A DNA stretch of 64,000 bases from Buddleja alternifolia. Its lineage: Eukaryota; Streptophyta; Magnoliopsida; Lamiales; Scrophulariaceae. Shown piece after piece: positions 52,616 through 64,000 of this stretch; positions within the stretch are counted from its first letter, which is position 1; each line of letters opens with the position of its first letter. The DNA is taken from positions 1,798,001 to 1,862,000 of the forward strand of contig CM033404.1 of the NCBI GenBank assembly GCA_019426215.1, written 5' to 3'. The position numbers and the translations under genes are program-made. Under the pieces are notes generated by a model, which saw only the letters and a list, made by a program, of their open reading frames with translations, did not search any database and was not told the DNA's origin.

Positions 52616-53870
52616 GTTATTATGGGGTTGCTATCTGATATTACATAAAAGATTATTATGAAATATAACATATACAATCTTTAATAGAAAAAGTATTGGG
52701 GCTCCCCCCACCCCCCAACAACAACAAAAAAAAAGCACCAATTTTATAGGATAAATTGAAAATATCAGTATTTATTAATGCTTAAGTAAAGTTAGAAAAT
52801 TAAAATAATATCCACAATTTACGTTAAAATTGTCACTATAAATATATTTCTATATATGTTTTTTTGAAGGATTTCAATATATGTTTATATATACATAATC
52901 TACATTTCAGATAGTAAAATTATCACCAAAAACAGAGAGTATTGTATTAAATTTCAAAATTGCAAGAACAATTATACCCTCCCAATTTCCACTATTACCA
53001 TATCTTTAGAAACGGAACTATCTTTAGAAAGTTGAACACAACATAGTATTTTTGAAAAAAAATCATCTTAACTAACATTTCTGAATGGTATATAAATCTC
53101 ATCTCTTAGCTATTACAATAAATATATAATCTACACAGAGAATAAAAATATTTCAGTTAAATAAATAATTCTTTTGATTTTACTTTTATTTTTATTTAAA
53201 AAAATAATGCTAGACATGTTCTGACAAATGGCTTCTTGTCTGGAAAAGATAATCAATTGGTTGATTAACTGAACAAGTGGAATACAAGTCATAAAAAAAC
53301 ATATTTGTCCGTTTTCAATTTTATTTAATTTGTGATATAATAAATTAATAGTAGTAGAAGACACCAAGTATGATTCATAACCAACTATAGTCTTAATAAT
53401 TTATATCCAAAAATCACATTTGAAATTAAAAATAAAATCAAAAGGATTTGGCGCGTCTCTGAAATATTCTTCTAAGATATTTCTTTTGTCCAAAACCATA
53501 ATACTTATTCAAAAAATGGCAAAACAATTAAAGAATATATAATTATACATAATAAAATAGTAATTAGAGTACCAAGACTTATGACTTGTTAGATATCAGC
53601 TTTCGTACATCCTGAGTTCAATCCCAAACCGTTATAGATTGCGACTTTTTTCTCATTATATTTTGAATTTTATAGGGTTTATGCTCATAATTTAAAAATA
53701 TCCGCTTGCGTTTGTGGGTTAAGAATATTTCATTAGTCTAAAAATAAAAAAGATGATACTAATTAGAGGATAAAGAGTTAAGGGAGTGGGGCCCACATGG
53801 GCAGCTCCACCGTATGGGACCCACGTTAGCAATACCAGCTGTGAAGTTGTGATTCCTCATGTTCTCCTCC
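52616..53870. other. Intergenic upstream of the IQD gene
   Basis: AT-rich; no gene seen. A C-rich run (CCCCCCACCCCCC) occurs at about 52701-52715. Confidence 0.4.
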
Positions 53871-53907
53871 ATTTCGTTGAATTTGTTGTTACTTCCAAGA
53901 TCTGGTT

Positions 53908-53911
53908 TTTG

Positions 53912-53944
<33 letters not shown>

Positions 53945-53962
53945 TCACACACAAACACACAC
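53908..53962 (+). repeat. (TC)n(AC)n microsatellite
   Basis: TCTCTCTC followed by ACACACAC. It lies where the IQD gene's 5' leader probably begins; CT-rich tracts are common in plant leaders. Confidence 0.85.
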
Positions 53963-54744
53963 TTCCAAACTGCAAATGTTCAAAAAGGTCATAAATTTCA
54001 ACTTATTATTTCTCTCTTTTGTTCATTTCTTTTTGGATTCGTGATTAGTTTATGTAAATCGAGACTTCAATTGACTGTATTGCGAAGAAGAAAAGAGTAA
54101 TTGCTGAGATCCGAGCAGCTCCATTTTCAGGTGATTTTCTGCAAATTTGATTACTGTTTGATTCAAAAATCATTTTCTGTTTCGGTTCAAATTTGTACGA
54201 ATCCGAGAATAACGGCTCGTTTTGTTCAAATTTATACGTTTGACTTGCTTCGCATTGCATATTTTCATCTGAATTGATGCGTTATAGTTAGTTATGGAGA
54301 AATGCAGGTGAAAATGTAAGTACATTAGAAGTCATTGCTTATACTTTTTCTTATATTGACAAGTTGATAATTTGAAGATAAAACTGTGTTCAGATTTGAT
54401 TGTTTGACACTTGTACGTACAGAGACTGTAATGTGTGGAAAGAATTAACATTTCATTATCTATTAATTTTTTTAATTGTAGACTTAATTCATGATTATTT
54501 CTCATGATATAGAATCGTCATTGTTAGGAGCTTCCTAACATTTTCCGCGCAATCACAGTCATCGATGTGATGGACGCACATTTCTTTCAATAGTTGTGAT
54601 TACATTGAGATCCGGTGTCCCGAGAGCTCCTAAGCTTCGTTACAAGGAATAAATATTGAATCTTTGACATGATTATGATTTGTTTGTATTTTTCTTTGTT
54701 TGTTTTTGATTTGGAGCGCAGATAAGGACAAATTGAGGAATTTT

Positions 54745-57442
54745 ATGGGGAAAGGAAATTGGTTTTCTTCAGTAAAGAAAGCTCTCAGCCCAAATTCTAA
54801 GGAAAAGAAATCCAATGTATGTTAAAAGCTCGTTGCAATTTTTTTTATCATATGATGATTAGTTATTAACTATGATTTGTTCTTCGTGCTTATTTACAGA
54901 AAGAAAATAAATCGAAAAAGAAATGGTTTGGGAAAGACAAGCCATCAGTTTCTTATACTCCAATTCCGGAGACGGTCGATGAAGAATCTCATCCTCATCC
55001 TCTGCCTCATCCTCTTCCACCTTTCGAAGAAGATGAAAAGTTGACAGAGATTGCGGAGAATGATCAGTCGAAACATGCTTATTCTGTTGCAGTTGCTACT
55101 GCTGCAGCTGCTGAAGCCGCTGTAGCAGCTGCACATGCTGCAGCAGAGGTTGTACGTTTGGCTTCGGTGACTCAATTTGCTGGAAAATCTAAGGAGGAAG
55201 TTGCTGCAATTAGAATCCAGACGGCTTTTCGTGGTTACTTGGTATGTTATTATGCAAATATTTCAATTTATTTCTCCCCGAGGGCAGTTTGATATGTTAG
55301 GTATAAAGTTAATTGGGTTTATTCACTTTACAGGTTGTAAAGGGAGGTGTCTGTAATTATAATGCACAATTTTTAAAATCTAAGTCGCAATAAAAAATTA
55401 AAATAAAAAGATAATAATTTATGTCAAATTTAGTATTTTTTGAAATTGGAGCTGTATGATATCTTGCAATTGATCATAAATCTACTGTATTTTCTAAATA
55501 TATATATACATTTATCTTAGTTACTCTACTGCTTGGAATTGCTTATTATTGCATGCCAAGTCATGCCCTAACGTACATTGAAATGAATCATAAAAAATCC
55601 ATCACCAGAAAATATAGTTTGGATAAGGTATATTTCATTTGCAACTCTCTAAAGGGAAGTTTAAGTCTAAATATAAGGATCAAAACTGAAGAAAATTGCA
55701 AGAAAATCTGGTAACTAACTGCTGACATTAAAGCTAAACTGTCTGCATAAAGAGTTCACATTGTTTATATGTTTAAATTATCAGCATCACACATTGTAAT
55801 AGTTTTTAACTCGGCAAATAACTCGTAATACTACTTACTAAGGGATTGTTATTGGTAATCCTAATTTTCAGGCAAGGAGAGCATTGCGAGCTCTAAGAGG
55901 GCTTGTGAGACTGAAAGCACTTGTTGATGGTCCCACTGTCAAACGCCAAACTGCAAACACTCTGAAATGCATGCAGACAGTATCGCGTGTGCAGTCTCAG
56001 ATTCAATCAAGAAGGATCAGAATGTCCGAGGAGAATCGGACTCTCCAGAGACAACTCCTTCAGAAACGTGCTAAAGAACTCGAGGGCTTGAGAGTGAGTT
56101 CTTTTTTCTAGTGCCGTAACTTATTAAATGCCATTCAACCAAGACATTTTTCGTAGTTTAGATATCTTTTCTGCAAATAAGAGATACTTTTCTTGCAAAT
56201 TGGGTTAGTAAAGTTGGCTATTTCAGGAACTGAGAGCTGGATTTTTCATTACAGTCTTATTTAATATCTCTTTGGGTAATGTTCTCTAAATCAAACTGGA
56301 AACTTTGTGATTGTTTTCGTCTAGAGTCTAGACAGATCATGAAGAAGATTATTTTGAAAAGAGTTTCTTACATTGACTGCCTCATTTAATCATTTCTTGA
56401 ATTTCAATGTGTTCTTATTCTGGTCATTTGACAAGAAGAGGCTTCAATGTTGTTGCAGATGGGAGAGGAATGGGATGATAGTCTACAATCAAAAGAGCAA
56501 ATCGAGGCGAAATTGATGCACAAGTTTGAAGCTGCAATGAGGCGCGAAAGAGCACTAGCTTATTCATATACTCATCAGGTACTCTAATTTAAGTGTGATT
56601 TACTCTGTTCTTGGGTAGAGAGTAAGACCATTTTGATTACTAGCCTGCTATAAGAGTAACCTCTGCATGTTTAAATTGTACAATAATGTATTAGATATCA
56701 AGAGAGTTGTCTTTTCTTTCTTTCTTTGGGTTTAATTGTTGACATTTCAACTGAACAGCAAACATGGAAGAAATCAGCAAAATCCACCAACTTACTATTC
56801 ATGGACCCCACAAATCCTCAATGGGGGTGGAGCTGGTTAGAACGCTGGATGGCTGCCCGGCCATGGGAGACTCAGACCACACCTGAAAAAGCTCCAAACA
56901 ACGATAGTTCATCCATCAAAAGTACAACCATAGGAGAAATTACAAAATCTTTCGCGCGTCATCAGCTAAATTCTGATAATCCATCTTCACCGTCCAGCCA
57001 AACACCCCCTACCCGTAACTTCCCTTCAACTCCTCCTTCAAAAGCATCATCTTCATTAGCTGCCCGGAAACTAAAACCAGCAAGCCCGAGAGGGAGTTCT
57101 ATTACACAAGATGATGACTCGAGAAGCGTTTTCAGTGTTCAATCAGGAACAAATAGAAGGCATAGCATTGCTGGTTCTTCAGTTAGAGACGACGAAAGTT
57201 TGGCGAGTTCTTCACACGTGCCTAGTTATATGTCATCCACTCAGTCGGCTAAAGCCAAGTCAAGGTTGCCAAGTCCATTAGGAATGGAAAATGGTAATAC
57301 ACCGGAGAAGGGGTCGGTGGGGTCTGCTAAGAAACGTCTTTCTTATCCATCTTCACCTGCTAGGCCTAGGAGGCATTCTGGGCCCCCCAAGGTTGAGATG
57401 AGCTCCATTGTTGGAAGTAATTTGAATGGAGTGGTTAATTAA
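54745..57442 (+). CDS. IQD: IQ-domain (IQD) calmodulin-binding protein
   Basis: Plant IQD family scaffold that binds calmodulin and usually associates with microtubules, plasma membrane or nucleus. Exons 54745..54816, 54900..55241, 55872..56093, 56459..56578, 56759..57442; 479 aa. The N-terminus [18 protein letters not shown] and the basic KSKKKWFGK segment are typical of the IQD2/IQD3 subgroup. [20 protein letters not shown] precedes the IQ motif (I130, Q131, R135, G136), which is split by a phase-0 intron after GYL, the family hallmark; the next exon gives [18 protein letters not shown]. The conserved [18 protein letters not shown] lies in exon 5, and the C-terminal Ser/Pro-rich tail has SRLPSP and [18 protein letters not shown] (DUF4005). 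A 5' UTR intron is likely, ending AG at 54721, because a splice acceptor sits 23 nt before the ATG. Probably an IQD2/3-type member; exact orthology not decided. Confidence 0.93.
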
Positions 57443-58330
57443 TTTAATTGCTTTTTAAAAGAATGCAGCATAGCAATAAGCTTTGTCTGAATTCAAATTG
57501 GAGAGAAGAATAAAGAGAGTTTGTGAAGTCTGTATTGTTTAAATTGTTATTTATTCATTGATTTGAGGCTTTTGGTTTGGTGGTTGATTTGAATCAGTGT
57601 TGCTATAGATTTGCATCTCAATGTTGTTAAGATTTGCCATACTGAGAACTATATAGAGATGTCTTAATTACCGTTGTTTCGAGTGAATCTTGTGAAAATT
57701 TCTTCTCCTTTCGTATATAGTTCATGCTTCTTGTTTCCTTTATGTGGAGGATTGGAGGTCTTATCTATTCTTATTTGGTATTGGTAAGCTCTGCGGCTAT
57801 CTTAATTATCAAATTTGAAGAATTATTGTAGATGTTGACATTCTACCAAGTAATTGAGTAGAATGCAGAATTTTCAAGTCACTGGCCCTTTATCTTTGAT
57901 GAAGTTTCAAAGTTTGATGATTCACAGTAATTTTCGGTTGCTTAGAAGTTCGTATGTGGCTACTTTATATGAGTTTCATAACATATACAATTGTGATGAT
58001 CTCGATGCTATAAATTTCGAGAGCTCCTAAAAATGAATCAAACTAAGTAGTGATTAGCGAAAACGGTTGATAGTCACATGTTTCATGATTGTTGGAATAC
58101 ACAAAGAGAAAACCAACTCCTACGGCAAGTATCAAGGTCGGGTTCCTTTATTAGATAAAATTGTAAGGTTGAACGTAAAGCTGAAGGAGAAGGAAATCTT
58201 TTACCTAAAGTTGTGAATGAGTATTGAAAAAACATTTGAAAATTTGAAAGGAAAAGCAAACATTATAAACATTTTCCCTCTAAAAAAAAGAAAAAAAAAA
58301 ACAGAATAACCATTTTTTGGTTAGAAACAA
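57443..58330. other. IQD 3' UTR and intergenic
   Basis: A candidate poly(A) signal AATAAAG occurs at about 57509. Nothing else is recognised before the MITE-like repeats. Confidence 0.45.
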
Positions 58331-58331
58331 G

Positions 58332-58530
58332 TGATAATTACACAAACTCCCCCACTTTAGGCCTGATTACCAAAAGCCCCCCACTTTTGGTAAATTACCA
58401 TAACTTCCCCAATTAGTTAAAGTAGATTACAATTTCGTCCCTAATGGTGTTGGTAATTTTCAAAATTTTAGAATACTTTTGATATTTATACAATAAGTGA
58501 GGGGGCGTGAGTATAATTATCCCTAGAAAG
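58332..58530. mobile_element. MITE with GATAATTACAC ends
   Basis: Left GATAATTACACAAACTCCCC and right GGGGGCGTGAGTATAATTATC form an inverted pair of the same general type as the intron 21 Mutator-like element (GGGAAAATTA..). No exact target duplication. Confidence 0.55.
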
Positions 58531-58632
58531 AAAGACCGCCTCCAATTGGTTATATTGGTTACCAAAATGAGGTAGCCAGACACGTAGAACCACGTGATGG
58601 TTATTCTTCATTAATCGTTCATTTGTTTTCAT

Positions 58633-58862
58633 GGATAATTACAGACATACCTGCTCTTATAATGAGTAATTACCAAAAAAATCCTCATATTTATGAAATT
58701 ACCATCACCCCTTACAGGGGTCTAATTGTAAGAATTTGTAAATATAGGGGTTAATTGTGAGGAGCATCGTACATAATGGGTATCTTCATATAATTTTAAA
58801 AAACATAATTGAGTAATTGGATAATTACACATATAAAGGGGAGGTTTGTGTAATTTTCCGTT
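58633..58862. mobile_element. MITE related to the preceding one
   Basis: Begins GGATAATTACAGACATACC and ends GGAGGTTTGTGTAATTTTCC. Short inverted repeats with an interior pair GTAATTACC/GGTAATTTC-like. It lies just upstream of the TIM14 start; boundaries are approximate. Confidence 0.45.
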
Positions 58863-59014
58863 ATTAGCCTAACCGATTCTCAACATTCCCCCATTTTTAT
58901 TCACCACGACGAACCCTAATAATTTTTTTGTAATAGAAGAATAAAATACATAATAGTCTCTGAATGTCGAAATTCCATTTCTTGAAGCTCTGAAAGTCAT
59001 CTTCAAATAAAAAA

Positions 59015-62000
59015 ATGGTGAGTGCCGCACCACTTTATTTCATCATACTTTCATTCAAGCACTAAATGATTGTGTGGACAAAATTTCCGGTCTATTAATC
59101 TTTATTGTAGGAATGATAAGAAAGAAAAAGATGTTCTTGAATTGTCTATTTTGCTAATTGATTACTTGGTTGTAGTATTTCTTATTTGATTTTATGATCA
59201 ATGGACTTTGCACCTAAAATTGGTTTGTTAAGCGTTTAACCTCAGTTTTGAGCTTATATATATATATATATATATATATAATTGATTACTTGGTTGTAGT
59301 ATTTCTTATTTGATTTTATGATCAATGGACTTTGCACCTAATATTAGTTTGTTAAGCATTTACCCTCAGTGTTGAGCTTATATATAAATATGTATATGTG
59401 TGTGTGTGTGTCTATATATATATATATATGTATATATATTGAGATTTTGGTCAGTTTGTTTCAGAAGCTGACTTTTCATATTTACCTTAAAATGCACGGT
59501 TATAGTAATTGGGTCTCTTGTAAGTATCCTAATTGAGGCTTTAAAGCCTCTCCAGTTAATAGAAAAGAAAACGCGAAAGCGCGTAATGTAAGCCTGGCTT
59601 GTTTTGGAAGAAAGTAAAAGGAAAGTTGCAATATCTAGAGTTGGTTGTGCTGTTAATTTTCTTAGCCTATCATCAAACATTGGTATAATCCTGTATTTGA
59701 GGGGTTTCTGACTTGATTGAGTACCTACTCCTGTAGCTTGATTTAGATGTGATGTTCTTTGTTTTTCTTGCCTTCTAAATGTATATAGTTATTCCAATTT
59801 TCTGTAATTTATTTGTGGTATAGTCAAATTAGTATTTGATTCGTCCTTGGGAAAGAGGAAAAGGGTGCAAAGGTCAAGTGTTCACTGTTCAAGTGGTTTC
59901 TATTGTAGACCATCAATCATGTTCTCATTCGATTGTCAAGTCATTCTATAGTTATACATGTTTTAGGTAATATCACTATATCTAATGGGAGTGTATGCCA
60001 ATTGCTACAAATGCAATACACTGTTAATGATGTAGCATGAAGTGTCCTCTGCATTGGCAACTAGTATTGGAACTTGCTGTTGTTTAATGGGTTGTGAATC
60101 TTGTGACATTAATATTTCTTATGGCCCTGGAGCAATTTGTAATCCCTTATCTTTGTTTGAAAATGTGGATGTTTCATACTTTGCAACTTATAAACATTTC
60201 AGAGGATGTAGGGTCTACGCACCATAAACCATGTTGCGCGGTACTTAAGACAAACTGCCATGAAGCTAAGTTTAGGTTTCTCTTGGAAACTCATGTGTCT
60301 GTATTGGACAATTTGTCAATTGAGGATTTATGAACAATTACTTTTCAGGTCCACATCCATTGAAAATAAAATGATTCAACGGATTTCCATTTTGGATATC
60401 CCGTTGTGTAAACATAGCAGTATCACTTTTCGAGGCTGAGTAACCATTCTTATTCGAATATTTAACGATAAAATTAAAGATGCATTTTAATGGATTAAAC
60501 TACCAAATAATCCGATGAACAGAAGATATCCTCAACCATCGAACTTAAAGATACAAATAATGCAACTGGTTTTGTTTTCATTATCCTTGACTAATTCGTA
60601 CTTTGATAATTGATCTGCCTCCAATGACATTGTGTTCTGATTTCTTATGTGAAAAGCAGTTCTAAGGCTAAGTTTGGACCTGGATTTTACTGAGGAAAAC
60701 ACCGAGGAAAATATTTCTAACTTCAAGAGATGTAAAATTGTGCTTTATTTGTTAGACCTTTCTTTCTCCATTTCCTATTTCTTATGAAAATTCTTGACCC
60801 AAACCTAGCATAAAGGTTTGCTATAGTAGGATTTCTTGAAGAGCCTTTTGGACTAGAGTTAAAATTTGACTACCTAACATGGGAATGGATGTTGGGCTCA
60901 AATAGGGTGTATTGGAGTTGGAACGTTTAAAAAGTTCACCACAATGAGAGTAGTTCCATTTTCAGTTGAAGTTGTTTAGAAACTGAACCAGAGAAGACAG
61001 CTTTCTGAGCAATCAAACAAATCCTATATATTCTGTACTGTAATTCTCTTGACATGTAATGACATATATGATTATGTTAGTTGTAACGTTATCTATCCAT
61101 ATTGAGTATAATATGCTTTTCATTTCTAAAGTTGTGCTATAAAAATTATAATATAATCTTTTTACTTATGGTTGTCATTGGTAAATTTGCTATTTCTGGT
61201 GATAAAATTTTATTTTCTTCTTGTGGTTTATCAATTACCCACCTGATGTGATATTCAACTCATGAAATTATCATCAGAGCTCACCATTGATAGCAGGACT
61301 TGCTGTTGCTGCTGCCGCTTATGCTGGTAAATATGGCATTCAGGCCTGGCAAGCATTCAAGGCAAGACCACCGACTGCTAGAATGCGTAAATTCTATGAA
61401 GGAGGTTTTCAGCCTAAAATGACTAGGAGGGAAGCAGCTCTTATTCTTGGAGTCAGGTAAGTGCGAACCTTTCTTTTTTGCGTTCTAGCGATGAATTTTT
61501 ATGCAATTTCCACTTTGTTTAATTCCTTAATTTAGTGAACTTTCCATTTTGCATCAGGAGGACTAAGCCTTGATGTTGCCCATCTTCGTTAAGGTTCTGA
61601 AGTATTGTTTGATCTATGAAAAGTTTCTGTACTAGTTTAATCACATTAACACCACACCTGGATGTGATTGTCTTTAGTAGAAGTGTAGGTTCAAACAATT
61701 TAGAAGTATTTTTTCACGAGGATGATACTTTGACAAATGCAATAATTTTGGTCAACATTGGCTTAATTTATGAGCCAACTGTTAGTACGACCTTTTTCTA
61801 GAAGAAAGTTTCCAAACATGGGTTTTTTTAATCTCGACCTAATTTCTTGTGTTTCAAGACCTTTCTTCTTGTTGTCTTCATGCTAGTAAAATCTCTTGAA
61901 ATTACACAATTGTCATGTTTCAGCATCAATTGAAATAATCTTGAGCCAATCTGCAATTCTTGTTCTTTCTGCTCCCATTGATTCAAGCCCTTGCCAATTA

Positions 62001-62487
62001 TATCATCTCAAGTTCTTAATTTTCTGATGGGCTTTTGACATTAGTTTTTGTTGGCGATATCAATTCTTTTGATGTTTATCCAACCTTATGCTTGTAACTT
62101 CACAAACTTTTTACTGTCCACTGTCTCGATTCGTGAAAATATAAAAAGTACTCCCCCATCTATTTTCCTTACAAGACATCCCATCCCATTCAATGGGAAA
62201 CATCAGAATTATGAATATCTGATAATTCACTAATTTGTAATTATATCATTAAATAACTTGCTCCATCAGAATTATGAATATCTGATATTTCACTAGTATT
62301 TAATTGTATCATTAATTTTAACTTAATCAGGGAAAGCACTCCAGCAGATAAGGTAAGGGAAGCACACAGGCGGGTGATGGTAGCAAACCATCCCGATGCT
62401 GGTGGTAGCCATTATCTTGCTTCTAAAATTAATGAAGCTAAAGACCTATTGCTCGGGAAGACCAAAAGCAGCGACCCTCCATTTTAG
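59015..62487 (+). CDS. TIM14: Mitochondrial import motor J-protein TIM14 (PAM18)
   Basis: J-domain co-chaperone of the presequence translocase-associated motor. It sits in the inner mitochondrial membrane and stimulates matrix Hsp70 ATPase during protein import. Exons 59015..59017, 61278..61456, 62331..62487; 112 aa, the usual length of plant TIM14 proteins. The first coding exon contains only the ATG, directly followed by donor GTGAGT; the next exon reads [20 protein letters not shown] (membrane segment about 4-24), then [31 protein letters not shown] and ILGVR. The J-domain HPD is at residues 81-83 in [20 protein letters not shown], and the protein ends at residue 112 (..KSSDPPF). Intron 1 is 2260 nt with a tandem duplication. 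The start is supported because no other in-frame ATG lies upstream of SSPLIAG in exon 2. Confidence 0.9.
59157..59400. repeat. Tandem duplication (~123 bp) in TIM14 intron 1
   Basis: Two near-identical copies (AATTGATTACTTGGTTGTAG..TTGAGCTTATATAT) at about 59154-59276 and 59281-59388, each ending in a TATATA tract. The second is followed by GTGTGT and more AT repeats. Confidence 0.85.
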
Positions 62488-62958
62488 TCTAAACCAAAGA
62501 GCTATTGGCAAAGTTTTGACACTTGAAGTTGAGCATGACCACTCTCCAAAGTTGTTCTCAATCTTATTGAAAATTATTGTTGAAGGCTTAAAGCAGGTGT
62601 TCTTTTAATTCCTTGAATATCTGCGGGCGTACGTTATTTCTGTAAACCTGACCTGTTTCACTGGTTTTGTGTTATCAAAAACGCAGGAGAATTGTGCTAT
62701 CTGTAGTAATCTTTGCTTGGATGTGTATAAAAGAAACATTATTTGGTTGTTTCCTTGTATTCCCAAGGATTATGAATAAAAATGTTTCCTCATAATTGGA
62801 ACATTTTGTTACTAATTGTCATTGGATGCCAATTAGTTGGTCATATTTTTGTATATGGGCAGCTTGCATTGATATGCAATTAATTAGAATATCTTAACAA
62901 TATTTTGTTCGGATCAAACGTCAAACACTAGACCAAAATTAGCTATTAGCTGAAGCAC
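62488..62958. other. TIM14 3' UTR and flank
   Basis: A candidate poly(A) signal AATAAAA at about 62775. No further gene recognised. Confidence 0.45.
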
Positions 62959-62966
62959 ATCTTTAC

Positions 62967-63405
62967 TAGGGGTGTTCATGAAAATCGAAAATTCAATTAA
63001 CCGGACCGAAAATTGATCCGAAAAATTCAGTTCGGGTCAGTTTTTGGTTTTTGATTTTTGATTTTTGATTTTTTTTTTACAAATATTCTGTTTTCAGTTC
63101 GGTTAATCAAAAATCAGTTTATTTTTATTTTATTTTTATATAGTATAATATTGACCAAAAATTATAAAATGTGTGTATTCTATTAACAACTTATAGAAAA
63201 AGAAAGAAAGTGATTGTTTTTTTTATAAGGTGGGTTTTTTCGAATAAAATGCAACCAAAGCTTATTTTTTCTATTTTTTTTGAAAATTTCGGTTTGGCCC
63301 AAACCGAACCGAACTTTTTCGGTTCATGTTTTTGGAAAATCGAATTGTCGGTTAACTGAATTTTCTATTGGGTTTGGGATCGAACCGAACTGATGAACAA
63401 CTCCA
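62967..63405. mobile_element. hAT-superfamily MITE, 439 bp
   Basis: Starts TAGGGGTGTTCATG and ends CTGATGAACAACTCCA, with a perfect 8-bp target duplication ATCTTTAC (62959-62966 and 63406-63413). Subterminal regions are rich in TTCGGTT/AACCGAA motifs, the same family style as the 834-bp element at 28426-29259. Confidence 0.9.
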
Positions 63406-63476
63406 ATCTTTACCTTTAGGTGGCTAAAAGTATTATCCTAAGCCATGATCTGCATGAGGTGGCTGTGTCCATAAAC

Positions 63477-63719
63477 TAGGGATGTAAACGAGCCGAGCTC
63501 GAGCCGAGCCTGGCAAATTTGACAGGCTCGAGCTCGAGCTCGAGCCAGGCTCGCGAGCTCGAGCTTGAAATTATGAAAAAGCTCGCGAGCCGGGCTCGCG
63601 AGCTTTTTGCAGATACATTTAGGCTCGAGCTCGAGCTCGTGAAACTCGAGCTCGAGTAGAGCTCGAGTCAAGCCGGCTCGCCAGGCTCGCGAGCCGGCTC
63701 GGCTCAACTTACATCCCTA
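63477..63719. mobile_element. hAT-type MITE built of GAGCTCG motifs, 243 bp
   Basis: TIRs TAGGGATGTAA and TTACATCCCTA with a perfect 8-bp target duplication CCATAAAC (63469-63476 and 63720-63727). The interior is almost entirely alternating GAGCTCG, GAGCCGG and GGCTCG words, palindromic and GC-rich in AT-rich surroundings. Confidence 0.92.
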
Positions 63720-63727
63720 CCATAAAC

Positions 63728-64000
63728 ATCATGGTCAGGCGGGCAATTAATCAGGTTCTCCTGAGTCAAATAATGACATTTTCTCAAATCAAGTAATGGT
63801 GATGCTAATAAATGCCAACACATATCACTATCACTCCCTATGATCAAAAACAAGTAAACAACAATGGGATTTGGTTTGACAGAATTAAACCCTGTCACTT
63901 AAAATAAGAGATATCGGTTTCGAGCTCTTATGTATGTATAACACTTTAAAAAAATTCCCAAAATCGCACCTGAAAGTAACTCAAGAGATTAATTTTGAGA
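63728..64000. other. Right edge, nothing recognised
   Basis: AT-rich flank after the MITE. It may extend into a feature outside the window. Confidence 0.4.

Noticed and set aside
63438..63707. 89-codon frame rich in Arg, Ala, Glu and Leu
   Set aside because: Produced by the GAGCTCG palindromic words of the MITE 63477-63719.

Overview
The window is plant nuclear DNA, most likely from a eudicot. It has intron-rich genes with GT..AG boundaries, plastid and mitochondrial proteins of plant-specific families, AT-rich intergenic DNA, and abundant plant transposons (copia, L1-type LINE, tRNA-derived SINE, Helitron, hAT, Mutator, CACTA and Tourist-like). The species cannot be named from sequence alone. 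Exon models below were built by hand from reading frame and splice signals. Each protein gene closes in frame from start to stop.

Layout. 0.2-2.0 kb (-): a four-exon MEI2-like gene with a C-terminal RRM. 2-10.7 kb: transposon-rich DNA, with a putative minus-strand Helitron (3.1-5.9 kb) carrying a CACTA MITE and a second MITE, then copy A of a large local duplication (6.3-10.2 kb). 10.7-22.5 kb: a minus-strand copia shell (TSD AAAAC on both sides) whose interior holds a degenerate pol fragment, duplication copy B with a young LINE, and an array of about 547-bp tandem repeats. 22.5-27.7 kb (-): nine-exon plastid FGGY kinase gene (XK1). The copia shell begins only about 50 bp past its stop codon. 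28.4-33.1 kb: hAT and Mutator-like nonautonomous elements, the latter with six internal 186-bp repeats.

34.3-47.3 kb (+): 24-exon kinesin gene (KIN-7D type with a C-terminal RING finger), with a 3.8-kb intron filled by TIR elements. 48.4-52.6 kb: putative Helitron, tRNA-Glu(TTC) on the minus strand, a diverged duplication, a large TIR element and a decayed LINE 3' end. 54.7-57.4 kb (+): five-exon IQD calmodulin-binding gene. 59.0-62.5 kb (+): TIM14/PAM18 gene whose first coding exon is only the ATG. 62.9-63.7 kb: two adjacent hAT-type MITEs with perfect 8-bp TSDs.

The genes look like independent single-copy housekeeping or developmental loci rather than a cluster. Two act at mitochondria (TIM14, and possibly the kinesin) and one in plastids (XK1). 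The most informative structures are the nested copia shell with its 547-bp array, and the A/B duplication, which supplies empty sites that date and define several insertions.
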